Assembly: GCA_036365455.1 (NCBI GenBank)
Contig: JAWQUS010000016.1
Coordinates: 11,183,001-11,247,000 of the forward strand
From: Macrosoma leucophasiata
Lineage: Eukaryota > Arthropoda > Insecta > Lepidoptera > Hedylidae
Length of the DNA stretch: 64,000 nucleotides
Direction of reading: 5' to 3'
Shown piece by piece: positions 1-12,300 of this stretch. Made by a program: the position numbers and the translations under genes. The notes under the pieces are model-generated. The model saw only the letters and a list, made by a program, of their open reading frames with translations. It did not search any database and was not told the DNA's origin. Positions within the stretch are counted from its first letter, which is position 1, and each line of letters opens with the position of its first letter.

Positions 1-1356
1 TTTTTTTATTGTTTTGTAACCCTGACTAATGCTTCTGTACCTTGTATTCTAATATTTTAACCCAACTGCTCTAATTTTAAAAGAAAATGACACATTATTC
101 CCATATCAAAAGTGAAATTGAATTTTTTGATCAATTTCAACTGAGTCTACTGGAAAAAAAATGTACTACACTGGTTGGGCAAGTAGCTTTAAAAGTTGGC
201 GCATTTAATGAGGATTCCAAAATGGTTTAACACTTGCTACATTATTTCTTAGATTATTGTCAATTATTTTTTTTGTGAACGAAACCGGTTTCCATCCATT
301 TTTTATTATTTAATTTTAAAATTATTTAATGTACCCAAGCTTTCCCTCGTAACGGTAACTTTTCAATTCTAGTATGAAAGAGACGGAGAGAGTAATTTTA
401 GGAAGTATGAACGAGACAGAGAGTGACGCCGATTTTCGTTCCCCTGATTTAAATCCACTCGATTTCTTTTACTGGGGAGCAGTCAAAGAAAAAGTATATC
501 AAAAACCAATAGAAGACTTGGCGGAGCTACGAGCAAGGATAGCAGAAGCAGTAGAATACGTGAATAATGGAAGATTCGCCCGTCTGATAACCCGATCTTT
601 TCTAAAAAGATGTCGGGCGTGTATTGCTGCTGAAGGAAGGCATTTTGAACATTTGCTGTAATTTAAATAAAATCAAATTATTTTACTTAAAAGTTTTTTA
701 TTTCATTAAACTATCCTAAGCTTTGTTTTTTGTTTTGAGCAAAACCAGTTCCGTTACTCTGTCTCGTTCACACTTCCAAAATTACTCTCTCCGTCTCTTT
801 CATACTAGAAATGTAAAGTTGCCGTATCGAGGGAAAGCTTGGGTACATTAAATAATTTTAAAGTAAGTTATAAAAAATGGCTGAAAACCGGTTCCGTTCA
901 CAAAAAAAATAATTGACAATAATGTAGCAAGTGTTAAACCATTTTGGAATCCTCATTAAATGCGCCAACTTTTAAAGCTACTTGCCCAACCAGTGTAGTA
1001 CAATTTTTTTCCAGTAGACTCAGTTGAAATTGATCAAAAAATTCAATTTCACTTTTGATATGGGAATAATGTCATTTTCTTTTAAAATTAGAGCAGTTGG
1101 GTTAAAATATTAGACTACAAGGTACAGAAGCATTAGTCAGGGTTACAAAACAATAAAAAAAATATTAAAAAGTGGAAATTTGTAAAAACGGGAAGTAAAA
1201 ATGCATTACAAGGTGTACATTTTCTGTATTTTTTTCCAATTGGTAATAATTTTTAAAATACATGACATAGATTTTTTTTTGTATTTTTCTGATAACTGTT
1301 ATAACCTGACCTATCACCCAGTACCGGCTTGACGTCGCATTCTGGGACACCCTGTA
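1..1356. mobile_element. Internally deleted Tc1/mariner-like element with long inverted repeats
   Basis: Bases 1 to about 427 reappear inverted at about 755-1162: CTGACTAATGCTTC near 24 answers GAAGCATTAGTCAG near 1128, and the AGAGACGGAGAGAG word near 380 answers its reverse complement near 790. The right end reads GGGACACCCTGTATA at 1342-1356, a terminus common in mariner-type elements next to a TA target. The left terminus lies outside the window. Only a short transposase tail remains between the repeats, so this is a non-autonomous derivative. Right boundary good, left boundary not visible. Confidence 0.7.
374..661 (+). pseudogene. Transposase C-terminal remnant (DDE, Tc1/mariner-like)
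   Basis: The 95-codon frame contains SPDLNPLDFFYWGAVKEKVY, the conserved block around the last catalytic acidic residue of mariner/Tc1-type transposases, followed by a typical C-terminal tail ending at the TAA. The DNA-binding domain and the first two acidic catalytic residues are absent. The first 20 or so codons are translated inverted repeat, so the ATG at 374 is not a genuine transposase start. It cannot encode an active enzyme. Confidence 0.7.
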
Positions 1357-1707
1357 TACATTGATATTTTATATCTTAATTTTTTTCTGAATAGCTTAAC
1401 ATATCTATGTCAAGTTTTTTTAAATATTATGCAAACCATTATGTCCAAATAAACCACAATTGTTTTCTTAAACACATTTATTGAGCTAAATAAGCAAAAC
1501 CTAATTACCTTGTCATATTTTCCCTACCCACTACAATAATCTTATTATCGAATAAAGCAATGGTTCTCTAATGAGTTTGGATAGAATATAAAACATAGGT
1601 AGGTATATGGCACAGACCAAAGTTACTCTACCCAAGCAACTTTTATACTCATGAAGTTTTTTTTAGGAATTCACCAAAAAATAATACTTTTTTTAATAAT
1701 TTTGCAG
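1357..1707. other. AT-rich intron sequence with no recognised feature
   Basis: This stretch precedes the acceptor TTTGCAG at 1701-1707 of the first visible DUF4781 exon. It is probably the end of an intron. No open frame or repeat family was recognised. Confidence 0.5.
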
Positions 1708-1902
1708 GTAGATATTCACAAAATGATGAGGATATTGTAATGTCAATATTGCTGACTGTGTGTGCGAAACCAAAACCCTTGAAATTTTATCAGATGATTC
1801 AGCCATCAAACTATTGGTTGGACCTGCATCAAAGAAGTGATATTGATATTTGGTGTACACCTGTGTTTCGAGTGAGGAAATGTATTGCTACTACTGTGGG
1901 AA
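1708..1902 (+). CDS. DUF4781 gene exon a (frame-disturbed)
   Basis: Acceptor TTTGCAG ends at 1707 and donor A|GTAAGT starts at 1903. The frame reads [13 protein letters not shown], then loses sense. The next sensible stretch ([18 protein letters not shown]) is in a frame shifted by one base from about 1763 to about 1834. The original frame resumes with [16 protein letters not shown] and leaves the exon in phase 1, which matches the next exon. This pattern fits a one-base loss and a one-base gain, either real mutations or assembly indels. Confidence 0.6.
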
Positions 1903-4900
1903 GTAAGTATTTGCTACTGTCATTTCATAATGTAGATTGTTGCAGAGGCCTAAAAAGACCAAGCTTGACCAACCTTGTGCCAGCCAGTGTTCTGTTGAAT
2001 TGTTCAAAATGGCGTTACTGTCTCTTTTCCTACACTGCACCACCCGTCCAAGAGAGAAATTCCTTCACAATATATATGCATTGACTGGACACGTTAAAGT
2101 GCTCAACGGTACGACTTTCGCGCTCGTTTCTGCCCAGAACCTCCGAGAACGTGCAAATTGTGGAACAAACTTCCCTCTGAGGTATTCCCTCTTTGCTACA
2201 ATATGAGGCTCTTCAAAAATGGCGTCAAAAGAGTCCTTCAGGGCTGGCAGAGCGTTGGCAACTCCCCTGGTGTTGCAAATGTTCTTAGACGACTGTGACC
2301 ACTTCCCAACAAGTGGCCTGTTTACTTGTCTGCCAACCTTTTGACATAAAAAACTATAGGAGCGTTCAGCACTATTGTGTTTGCACAATTAAATATGCAA
2401 TATTACAAAGGTTCCAAAATAAAATACTGCTAATAATAACCAACGCACCCTGGGTTGTGCCCAATGTGCTTTTACGTAAAGATTTACATATTCCATCTGT
2501 GAAAGAAGAAATTGCCCAGTTTGTCGCATCATACAAGAACAGTATGTAGTATGTGGGGTGGTGTGTGGTAAGGGGTAAATGGTACGTTACCAATGACAAG
2601 TCCGCACACACTGTTTCACATTAACTATAATCGTATTAACGTCACAAACACAAAAGGTACAGCACGAGAAGAATAGTCACAATACAATAATAATAATCTG
2701 TACAACACAAACACTGAATATAGAAATAGTCCAAATTAAATAATTGTACAGAATAGAAATAACAAAAAGCGGAACAAAGAAAACGCGTCGAGTGAGTTAG
2801 CACGACTGGCGTTGCAACCGCGACGGTCGGGCGGCGCGAGAATTCGCAGGTAGACCTCACGCCCGCGTAGCGCGCGTACCCGCAACCGTTGTGATATTTT
2901 GTGTTGATAAAATAGATCGCGGCATACTACGGGTTTCACCCGAGTATGCTCGTGACAAATAAATAATTACATATTAATATTTGTGTAACTGTATTTGTGT
3001 GATATGTAATGTATGGATGTTGTATAGTGAAAGTGAATGTGTAATACTGATAAATACATAATAAATAAATATTGTATGTGTAATATATACATAAACATAA
3101 TGTTCCCTACATCACTCCCCTCCAGAGGCCGTGTCTACGGACGATAATAATCCGGGAAGCGGACTCGTCTCCCGGAACGTGTAGCTCGCAGAGGGTTGTC
3201 TCCAGGCGGAGGATGGGGAGGATCTGGGGGTTGGGGTTGGGATAATTGGATATGAGATGGGTGGGATTGGGATGTTTGAAGTTGGGCAGCGTCGTCCGAC
3301 AGTATGTAGGCTGGCTTAAGGCGGTCTACCGATACCGAGACAACTTTACCCTTGACCCTAATTTTAAAAACTTTCCCACCCCTGTTGATTACCTCATGTG
3401 GTCCGGTGTACGCAGGTTGTAGCGATACACGTAACGCGTCTTCCCTGAGGAATACGTGGCTACATGTATCAAGATCCTTGAAAACAAAAATATGCCTTTT
3501 GCCAGAATGGTGCTGAGTCGGAGTGGGTTTCAACTTCTCAGCGAAAGACCTAATGCGTGCTGAGAAGTCTGAGATGTCAGTAGTGCAGTAGTCAACTACC
3601 GAGGGACCGAAAAATTCACCAGGGAGGCGAAGTGGTTCACCGTACACCAGTTCGGCAGATGTGGACTGAAGGTCCTCCTTATAAGCGCTTCTGATACCAA
3701 GCAGAACGAGAGGGAGAGACTCAGTCCAATTGACATCTGCGTGACAAACAATAGCTGCCTTCAGCTGTCGGTGGAAACGCTCGACTAAGCCGTTGCACTG
3801 TGGGTGGTAAGCAGTTGTCCTGCGGTGGTCAAATCCAATGGATTTGGACAACTGCTGGAACAAAGCTGACTCAAATTGCCTACCACGGTCGGTAACAATG
3901 TCAGTAGGGCAACCGAATCGGGCCACCCAACACGATATAAACGCTTTGGCCACGGTTTCCGCGGTGATATCAGTGATGGGGACAGCTTCCGGCCATCGCG
4001 TGAAGCGATCGACGGCTGTCAAGCAGTACCGATATCCACCGGACGGAGGTAATGGGCCGATCAGGTCTAAATGGACATGTTTGAAACGCGCCGAAGGTAA
4101 AGCGAGCGTGCCCAAGGGCGACGAAACGTGTCGGCTTACCTTCGAGCGCTGGCAGGTCAAACATGCCTTAGACCATTCTCGGCAGTCCTTCCTCATGGAG
4201 GGCCAAACGAAGCGTTGTGCAACGAGCTTAGCACTAGCGTTGGGACCGGGGTGGCTGAGAGAGTGCAAACAGCTAAAAATTTGTCGACGCAGACTTAGAG
4301 GGACAAAAGGCCTGGCGGTCGGTGTACTGACGTCGCAGTACAATTCAGTACGACTGCCAGGTATTGTCATCTTCGCGAGACGAAGAGAAGTCTCTCCGGC
4401 CACTAACTTTGCCAGTTCGGGGTCGGAGGTCTGGGACTTGGCGAGGACTTCAATGTCTATAGGCGTCTGTAGCTCTTCAACGCGAGAAAGGGCGTCAGCC
4501 ACGACGTTGTCCTTACCCGCGATGTGCCTAATATCAGATGTGAACTGCGAGATGAAGTCCAAGTGTCTATACTGACGCGGTGAGCAGTTACGTTTCCGCT
4601 CGTGGAAGGCGTAACAGAGCGGTTTGTGGTCAGTATACACAGTAAAGTCGTGAGCCTCTAGCATGTGGCGAAAGTATCGAATACTCTCGTAGATTGCAAG
4701 GAGCTCGCGGTCGTAAGGTGAATATTTCACCTGTGAGGGGCTCAACTTGCGCGAGAAAAATGCTAGAGGCTGCCAAACACCGTCCTGAAGCTGTTGTAGA
4801 ACTGCACCTAGCGCTGTGTCTGAGGCGTCAGTGACCAGTCCTAACTTGGCATCAGAACTCGGATGAGCGAGGAGCGCGGCGTTGCAGAGGCTCTGCTTGC

Positions 4901-7900
4901 AACTATTAAATGCCTCTAGTGAGTCTCCTTTTATGTCGACCGGGTGGGAAGCTTTGACAGACCCGGTCAGCAGAGCATTCAGAGGTGCCTGGATTTGAGC
5001 GGCTTTTGGAATGAATCGCCGGTAAAAATTAACCATCCCCAAAAATCGACGAAGTTCCCGGACAGTTTTGGGGAGGGGGAAATCCGAAATGGCCTTGACC
5101 TTGCTATCCAGGGGCTTGGTACCATCTTTTGAAATATGGTAACCTAAAAATGTTACCTCAGGAGCCCCGAAAACGCATTTGGCCGTGTTAACCAGTACGC
5201 CGTACTGTTGCATACGGGTGAAGAGCTGGCGCAAATGGTCTTCGTGCTCCTCCTGACTCCTGGAGAACACCAGGAAGTCATCCAAGTATGGATAGCAGAA
5301 ATCAAGACCACGCGTCAATTCATCCACGAACCTCTGAAATGTCTGACCAGCATTCCTTAACCCGAACGTCATAAAAGGAAATTCGAACAAACCGAATGGT
5401 GTGGTGATCGCGGTCTTCGGTATATCCTCATCAGCCACCGGTATCTGGTTGTAGGCCTTCACTAAATCTAAAACTGAATAGTGCGTACAACCGGACAAAC
5501 TGTGAGAAAAGTCATGTATATGACGAATCGGGTATTTGTCTGGTATTGTCCTTGCGTTTAGTAGTCTATAATCGCCGCAAGGACGCCAGCCGTTGTCCTT
5601 TTTGGACACTAGGTGCAAAGGAGATGTCCATGGGCTATCTGACGGACGAGCTGTGCCATTCGCCAACATGGCGTCGAACTCCAGTTTGGCAATTTTAAGC
5701 TTGTCTGGAGCCAACCTTCTAGGCGAACACGACACTGGGGGGCCTGGTGTAGTGCGAATGTGGTGTGTAGTGTTGTGTTTTACGGTACCTGGTACACCGG
5801 CGGGCCGTGTGATCTCCGGAAACTCGGCCAGGATACGGTGGTAAACGCTGCTACCGCCAGTCGGTACCTTCACACTCGACACAATTTCATTATTATTAAA
5901 AATATTAACAGAAGCTACAGTGCTGATATTGGTAAGGCTATCGACTAATTTTTGGTTGCTGATGTCTACGATAAGGCGGTAGTGTGACAAAAAATCTACG
6001 CCAATAATGGCTTTCGTGACATCAGCAACAATGAAGCGCCAAGGAAAATTACGACGTAACCCAATGTTAAGTGTAAACTGAACGTAACCGTAAGTGTCGA
6101 TAGCCGTACCATTAGCAGCACTGAGCTGAAAAGAAGTTTTATTCCGACGTTCACGTAATGCACTTATGGGGTATACACAAATGTCACTTCCAGTGTCAAT
6201 TAGAAACTGTATGTTAGAATCACGATCTGTGATAAACAGACGACCTGACGTTGTGGTAGCAGTAGAAGTCCAATCATCGTTGGTCGTCATCACGGAACGC
6301 TCGGACTGTTGCTCGACGCTCTGGAGGTCACAGGTCCTGACATCAGTATGAGCTCTTCCACGAGCTTTGCTCTGGTGGCCGTGTCGTGGCGGTCGCCCGA
6401 TGTGTCGTACCCTCGTGGTACGATCGCTGTCACTGCACTGGGTCTCTTCATTAAGCCGGGCCATGAGGATGCTGACCTGTTTGGTCAGCTCGACGATTTG
6501 CTGCGTCAACTTGTCAATTGATGGTGACGTTGAAGACGCAGCAACGTTGGGTGTCGGCGAAATGGTGCAGTTGAGCCTATCCACCAGCTCGGATGGAACG
6601 TGAGGCCAGACAGGGGGTACCCTGACGTCGCTGGATGTCGGCGGAAGAATCGCCGATACGCTGGCGCCGTGCTGCTCGACGCGTGCCGCCATTTTGATGG
6701 CGCGATGTCGTCGCGTAGGTATGCGCGACTGTAACTTATCGCGTTCACTATTCATCTTCCCGTGTAATGTGGCGTGAAAAGTTCGGGGTCACCAATGTAG
6801 TATGTGGGGTGGTGTGTGGTAAGGGGTAAATGGTACGTTACCAATGACAAGTCCGCACACACTGTTTCACATTAACTATAATCGTATTAACGTCACAAAC
6901 ACAAAAGGTACAGCACGAGAAGAATAGTCACAATACAATAATAATAATCTGTACAACACAAACACTGAATATAGAAATAGTCCAAATTAAATAATTGTAC
7001 AGAATAGAAATAACAAAAAGCGGAACAAAGAAAACGCGTCGAGTGAGTTAGCACGACTGGCGTTGCAACCGCGACGGTCGGGCGGCGCGAGAATTCGCAG
7101 GTAGACCTCACGCCCGCGTAGCGCGCGTACCCGCAACCGTTGTGATATTTTGTGTTGATAAAATAGATCGCGGCATACTACGGGTTTCACCCGAGTATGC
7201 TCGTGACAAATAAATAATTACATATTAATATTTGTGTAACTGTATTTGTGTGATATGTAATGTATGGATGTTGTATAGTGAAAGTGAATGTGTAATACTG
7301 ATAAATACATAATAAATAAATATTGTATGTGTAATATATACATAAACATAATGTTCCCTACAAGTATAAAACAACATTCAAATATCCTGGGTCAGGTCTT
7401 GATAGATAACACACAAAACATGCGAAGACTGAAATGCAAAATGCCCCAGGACTTCATAATACACAAGTAGAAATAATACAATAAAAAGGGTGCTACAAAG
7501 GTGCCTTACTACTAACTAAACATCATCCCTCCCTCCGCGCGTGAAGTGCGACAGAGGGGGGGATGGTTCGGGGGTCGAGGTGTGCCTCGTTCCCCGGGCC
7601 TATCTGCCCCCGATGCGTCGGGGGCGTGATCGAATGAAGGGGATGTCGGCATGCAGAGAAACTCGCTAAGGGAGGCCATTTCGTTTTTTTTTTTTCTTTT
7701 TTTTAACTTTTTTTTCTTTTTTATCCCCTTTTTTTTCTTTCTGTTTTTTTTTTTGTTTTTTTTTGAGCTTTTTAACCATTGTTTTTTTATTCTTTTAACA
7801 TTTAATTTTTTTCTGTGGGTTTATTTTTTTTTGTGGGCATAATCTTTTCTCTCCCTCAGCTATTCCCCACACGCCGCTTACATTAGGTTGAATAAGGACA

Positions 7901-9315
7901 CGTTTTCTATTGTTAGGGGCCTCACGTCCGCGTCGTCACTCTGGCCTAAGCCGGACAGTGCAGCCACGGTCCCGAACGACGACTCCATTCCTCGACCGGG
8001 GCATGATCCCGGTCGGTGGGCGGGGCTCGAACCCGCCCAGTACAGATCTGGTGGGTGGGGCCCGACAACCTGTCGGGCCTGTCGGGTTGTGTGTATCCAA
8101 TGTGTCTATATCTGTGTATGTCTCTGCGGCTCTCACTGTGATCCGGGGGACCGGGACCACAGGGGGAATGGGGTGGGCGACATCGGCTCGACGTGCTCCC
8201 GGTGATGCAGGGGGGAGGATCTCGCGCGGCAACGGACGACCCTCGGGCGGACGGCTATGGAGAGGGGCGAATCCGCGGAGATGCTCGTGGGGTCCGTTGT
8301 CTGCGCGGTCGAACATTCGACGCGCTAGACGGACCACGAAATCCTCCACGGATTCAACCCCTAGGTCCCGGGCGATGACATCGTTGCGCACGTACCTCCC
8401 CGCGCCTGTGATTAGCCGGAGAGACACATTCTGCTGTACCTGAAGCCGACGTCGCTGCGTCGCAGAGCATAGAGCAAACCATGCAGGTGCGGCGTACGTC
8501 AGCCTCGAGCGGACATAGGTTTTGTATAACCGGATTTTGGTCCGGAGTGGCAGTCTCGATTGCAATACCGGTCGCACGTGATTCACAGTGGGTACCATGC
8601 GGAGCGCGCGGTCGATGCTACATCCCAGGTATTTTACCGTAGACTGCCAGGCTATGTCCTGACCTCGCAGTCGGAGCGGCAATGGACAGCGGCGGACTCG
8701 TGTTACGATAGCGGCCGTCTTGTCAGGTGCCTTACAAGCCCACCAAAATGACTAGACTCACTTCGCTACTTATTGTCCCAATTACAGGAGATATATTGTA
8801 GAAATACGATGACACAAAAAAATAGACCAAGCAGTTGGTCCAGGGAAGTGTCACAACTGTTTGAACCAAGGATCGAACACGGGTTCCATCCTTGTACCGG
8901 AACAAATATTTGTCTGGCCTACCGATATTAAAATTTGTCTGGGTGTTTGTGTATGTATTGTGTGTGACCAACAGCACCCACGACACAGGTTAATACTTAG
9001 TGTGGGGTTGTGAGTGTAAGCATATTTTATTAATTATAATTTTATATTTCCAGCCAATTCATGTCGTGTTTATGTTGATGAGAATGCAAGAGTGTATCGG
9101 GACTGGAACTCGTACCTGACCGATAATACTCTACCAAAATGTGTTACTATTGTGCCTGAAAATGGTGAATACCAAGGAGCAATAATAGAGGTATGTTATT
9201 CGTTTTATTCTCCTGAAGATTCAGTGAGTCAAAGTAGCTATTAAGTGTTGAAGTTATGTTAGCAAATCTGTTTTTTTTTCATAATATGGCGAAGTATAAA
9301 CGTACACGATTTCTG

Positions 9316-9367
<52 letters not shown>

Positions 9368-12300
9368 TTTCATTCACTCACATACTCACCCTTCCTTGTA
9401 AAATTTTTGATTACTTAATATATCTACCCTATGTATTGTTTTATGACAAAATGATTTTAAGTTAAGTTATAACTCGGAGAAGCCACTGATTCCCGAAATA
9501 CAGTGTAGACTAGTTCGGGGATCTATGGATTCAATATTAACCATTGTAAAAATGTTTTTGTCAATAAATGATTATATTATTATAACACTCATTTATTAAT
9601 TATCCATATTAATTATTTTTTTACATATATAAGTAACTTAATTAAATATAATAAAAGATAATATTAACAAAGCACAAATATATATAAAAAAATAAAAAAT
9701 AGTGTGCCACCGGCAGCGGGAACAGGCTCCAAGCCGTCGATGATTAGGGTCACAGAGACAGGAACCTCCTCACTATACGTGCCGTGCCGAGGAGTACCGC
9801 CTTCTGCATCAGACCCTTGACCCAACTTCCTAGCTTGAGCCTCTTGAGGTGTTTGTCGAGGCTCTTTGCTATAAGTCCGTTGACCGTAACGACTATCGGC
9901 ACAATGATGGCCGAATCTAAGTCCCACATGGCGACAATCTCGTGAGCCAGATCAAGATATTTTATATTATTATATCACTCATTTATTAATAATCCATATT
10001 AATTATTTTTTTACATATATAAGAAAAGATACTATTAGCAAATCACTTCTACTTATATTTTGCTAATTTAAGTATTCAGACGTTTTGTGTTGTAAAAACA
10101 TAATACAGTACTCAACAGTTAATATTGCACATCGAGCCTGCGAAAGAGACGATCGGCTCCTTTCGATTATTATTATTATTTCACTCATTTATTTATAATC
10201 TCATTATATATTTTTTTACATATACATGTATATAAAGGAAAAAAAAAACAACGTATATATAAAAAAATACAAAATGGTTACCACCGGTAGCGGGAGCAGG
10301 GTCCAAGCTGTCGGCGGTTAGGGGCTCAGAGAGAGGAACCTCCTCACAATACGTGCCGTGTCGAGAAGAACCGCTTTCTGCACCAAGCCTTTGATCCAAC
10401 TTCCCAGCGAGAGCCTCTTAAGGTGGTGGTCGAGGCTCTTCGCCATGAGTCCGTTTACCGTGACGACTATCGGTACAATTACAGCCGAGTCCACATCCCA
10501 CATGGCGACAATCTCGTGAGACAAGTCGAGGTACTTAATTTGTTTGTCTTTTTCCGCTTTCACGAGATTCTCATCATGAGGGATGGTGACATCGACTATA
10601 ATTGCGCGGCGTTCCAAGCGATCTATCACCACTATATCAGGCTTATTGGCGACAATAGTCCTGTCAGTGATGATAGATCGATCCCAATACATCGTGACAT
10701 GGTCATTTTCGAGTACTGGGTCGGGTGCATACCTGTAGTACGGCACCTCCGTGGCTACAAGGTTGTATTTCAGGGCAAGTTGCTGGTGAATTATCCTGGC
10801 TACTTGGTTGTGCCTGTGCAAGTATTCGCCGTTGGCAAGGTTTATTATTATTATTATTAAGTGTAGATTGTTACTGACTTTGTGACTTTGGTAACAATGA
10901 GGGTGTTATGATCAATGTTTGATCAAACACTCTAAACATTAAACAACTTAAAAAAAAATATTTAGTGAGTGATGGTTTGGAAGTATAATAATATAGTACT
11001 CAACAATTAATATTGCACATTGAGCTTAGGAAAGAGATCAAGTAGTTTCTACTTCGTAGAGCGTTATCTCTGTTGCACACTGTATACGTAAGCACAGGAA
11101 GTGTACGGTGTTGGTTAAAACTTGATCAAAATGGTCGACAAATGTCAGATAGGTAAGGTGCGAAAGAGATAACGCTCTACAGATCCTAAATAAGCTGAAG
11201 TCTCCTTCCTAAGGTCGATGTGCAATACTTCTTGTTGGATACAAGTACTTACATATTAACTGTCACTAAATAGTTCTGAATAATACTGTAAGTACAGTGC
11301 TCAACAATAAATATTGCACATCGAGCCTAGGAACGAGACTTCGGCTTATTTCGGGTCTGTAGAGCATTATCTCTTTCGCACCTTACCTATTTGACGTTTG
11401 TCGACCATTTTGATCAAGTTTTGACCAATACCGGACTGTCAGTGCTTACGTAGGCAGTGTGCAACAGAGATAACGTTCTACGAAGTCGAAAGGAGCCGAT
11501 CGTCTCTTTCGCAGGCTCGATGTGCAATATTAACTGTTGAGTACTGTATTATGTTTTTACAACACAAAACGTCTGAATACTTGAATTAGTAAAATATAAG
11601 TAGAAGTGATTTGCTTTTAGTGGATAATTATGTGGACTGCAGTAATTTTAGAATAAGTCAACCTGCTAATAATAAAGTTAATTATTGTGAGTCTTAACCA
11701 TCCAGGGACCTGGTTAGTCACACGAAATATCACCAAAAATGGTCTAGCTGTTATGGAATTTCTTGGCAAATATAAAATCGTGTTTTGCTATTTCTTCTGT
11801 GGAAAAAAGTATATGTGATTTTAAAATTTATTTTTTTTGCTTCAGGGTGAGGAAGCATTTGCTGTGAAATTGACAGTTGCACCATCACCATCGTTAGGTC
11901 TGAAGGCCAGAGTTCTTAGTTCTGCAGATACAGTTAATACTGTGGCATCATTGGGAGCTGTCGGGGTGCTTGGTGTGGCTGCCTTTACACCAGTAGGCCC
12001 CGCAGTCCTCTTGGGGGCTACAGTGGCAACAATAACAACAGGAATATACGGTTTAGTCCGTTCATCTATACATCTTCATGATAGAAGTTCACATGAACAG
12101 GTATATTTTACATGTAAGATTTGAAAAGTGACCCAATGATAATGATTACTATATTCATAATTAAAAATTAAAAGAAAAACTGAACATTTGTTGCTAACCT
12201 AACCTACTTGCCGCTAAATGGTAATGTACCGCGCTATCGTGTTCCGGTCAGTTAACAATGTACGGCCCTGTAATTTCTGGCGCAGAGTTACAACAACTTA

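Larger units (their letters stand above)
2545..7362 (-). mobile_element. Ty3/Gypsy LTR retrotransposon, CsRn1-like, nested in LINE
   Basis: A 4818-bp element with two 567-bp LTRs that begin TG and end CA. It is flanked by a 4-bp target duplication AGTA (2541-2544 and 7363-7366). On the minus strand the sequence after the 5' LTR is TGGTGACCCCGA, which matches the 3' end of tRNA-Trp, the primer typical of the CsRn1 clade. A purine tract (TCTGGAGGGGAGTGA at 3126-3112) precedes the 3' LTR. The single long frame is intact from protease to integrase, but the Gag region is much shortened. The LTRs look identical over the parts compared, so insertion is recent. Confidence 0.92.

Noticed and set aside
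3838..4575. 245-codon plus-strand frame
   Set aside because: Antisense shadow of the pol polyprotein; no family match.
7651..7842. Phe-rich 63-codon frame
   Set aside because: Translation of the T-rich tract in the 3' region of a minus-strand LINE.
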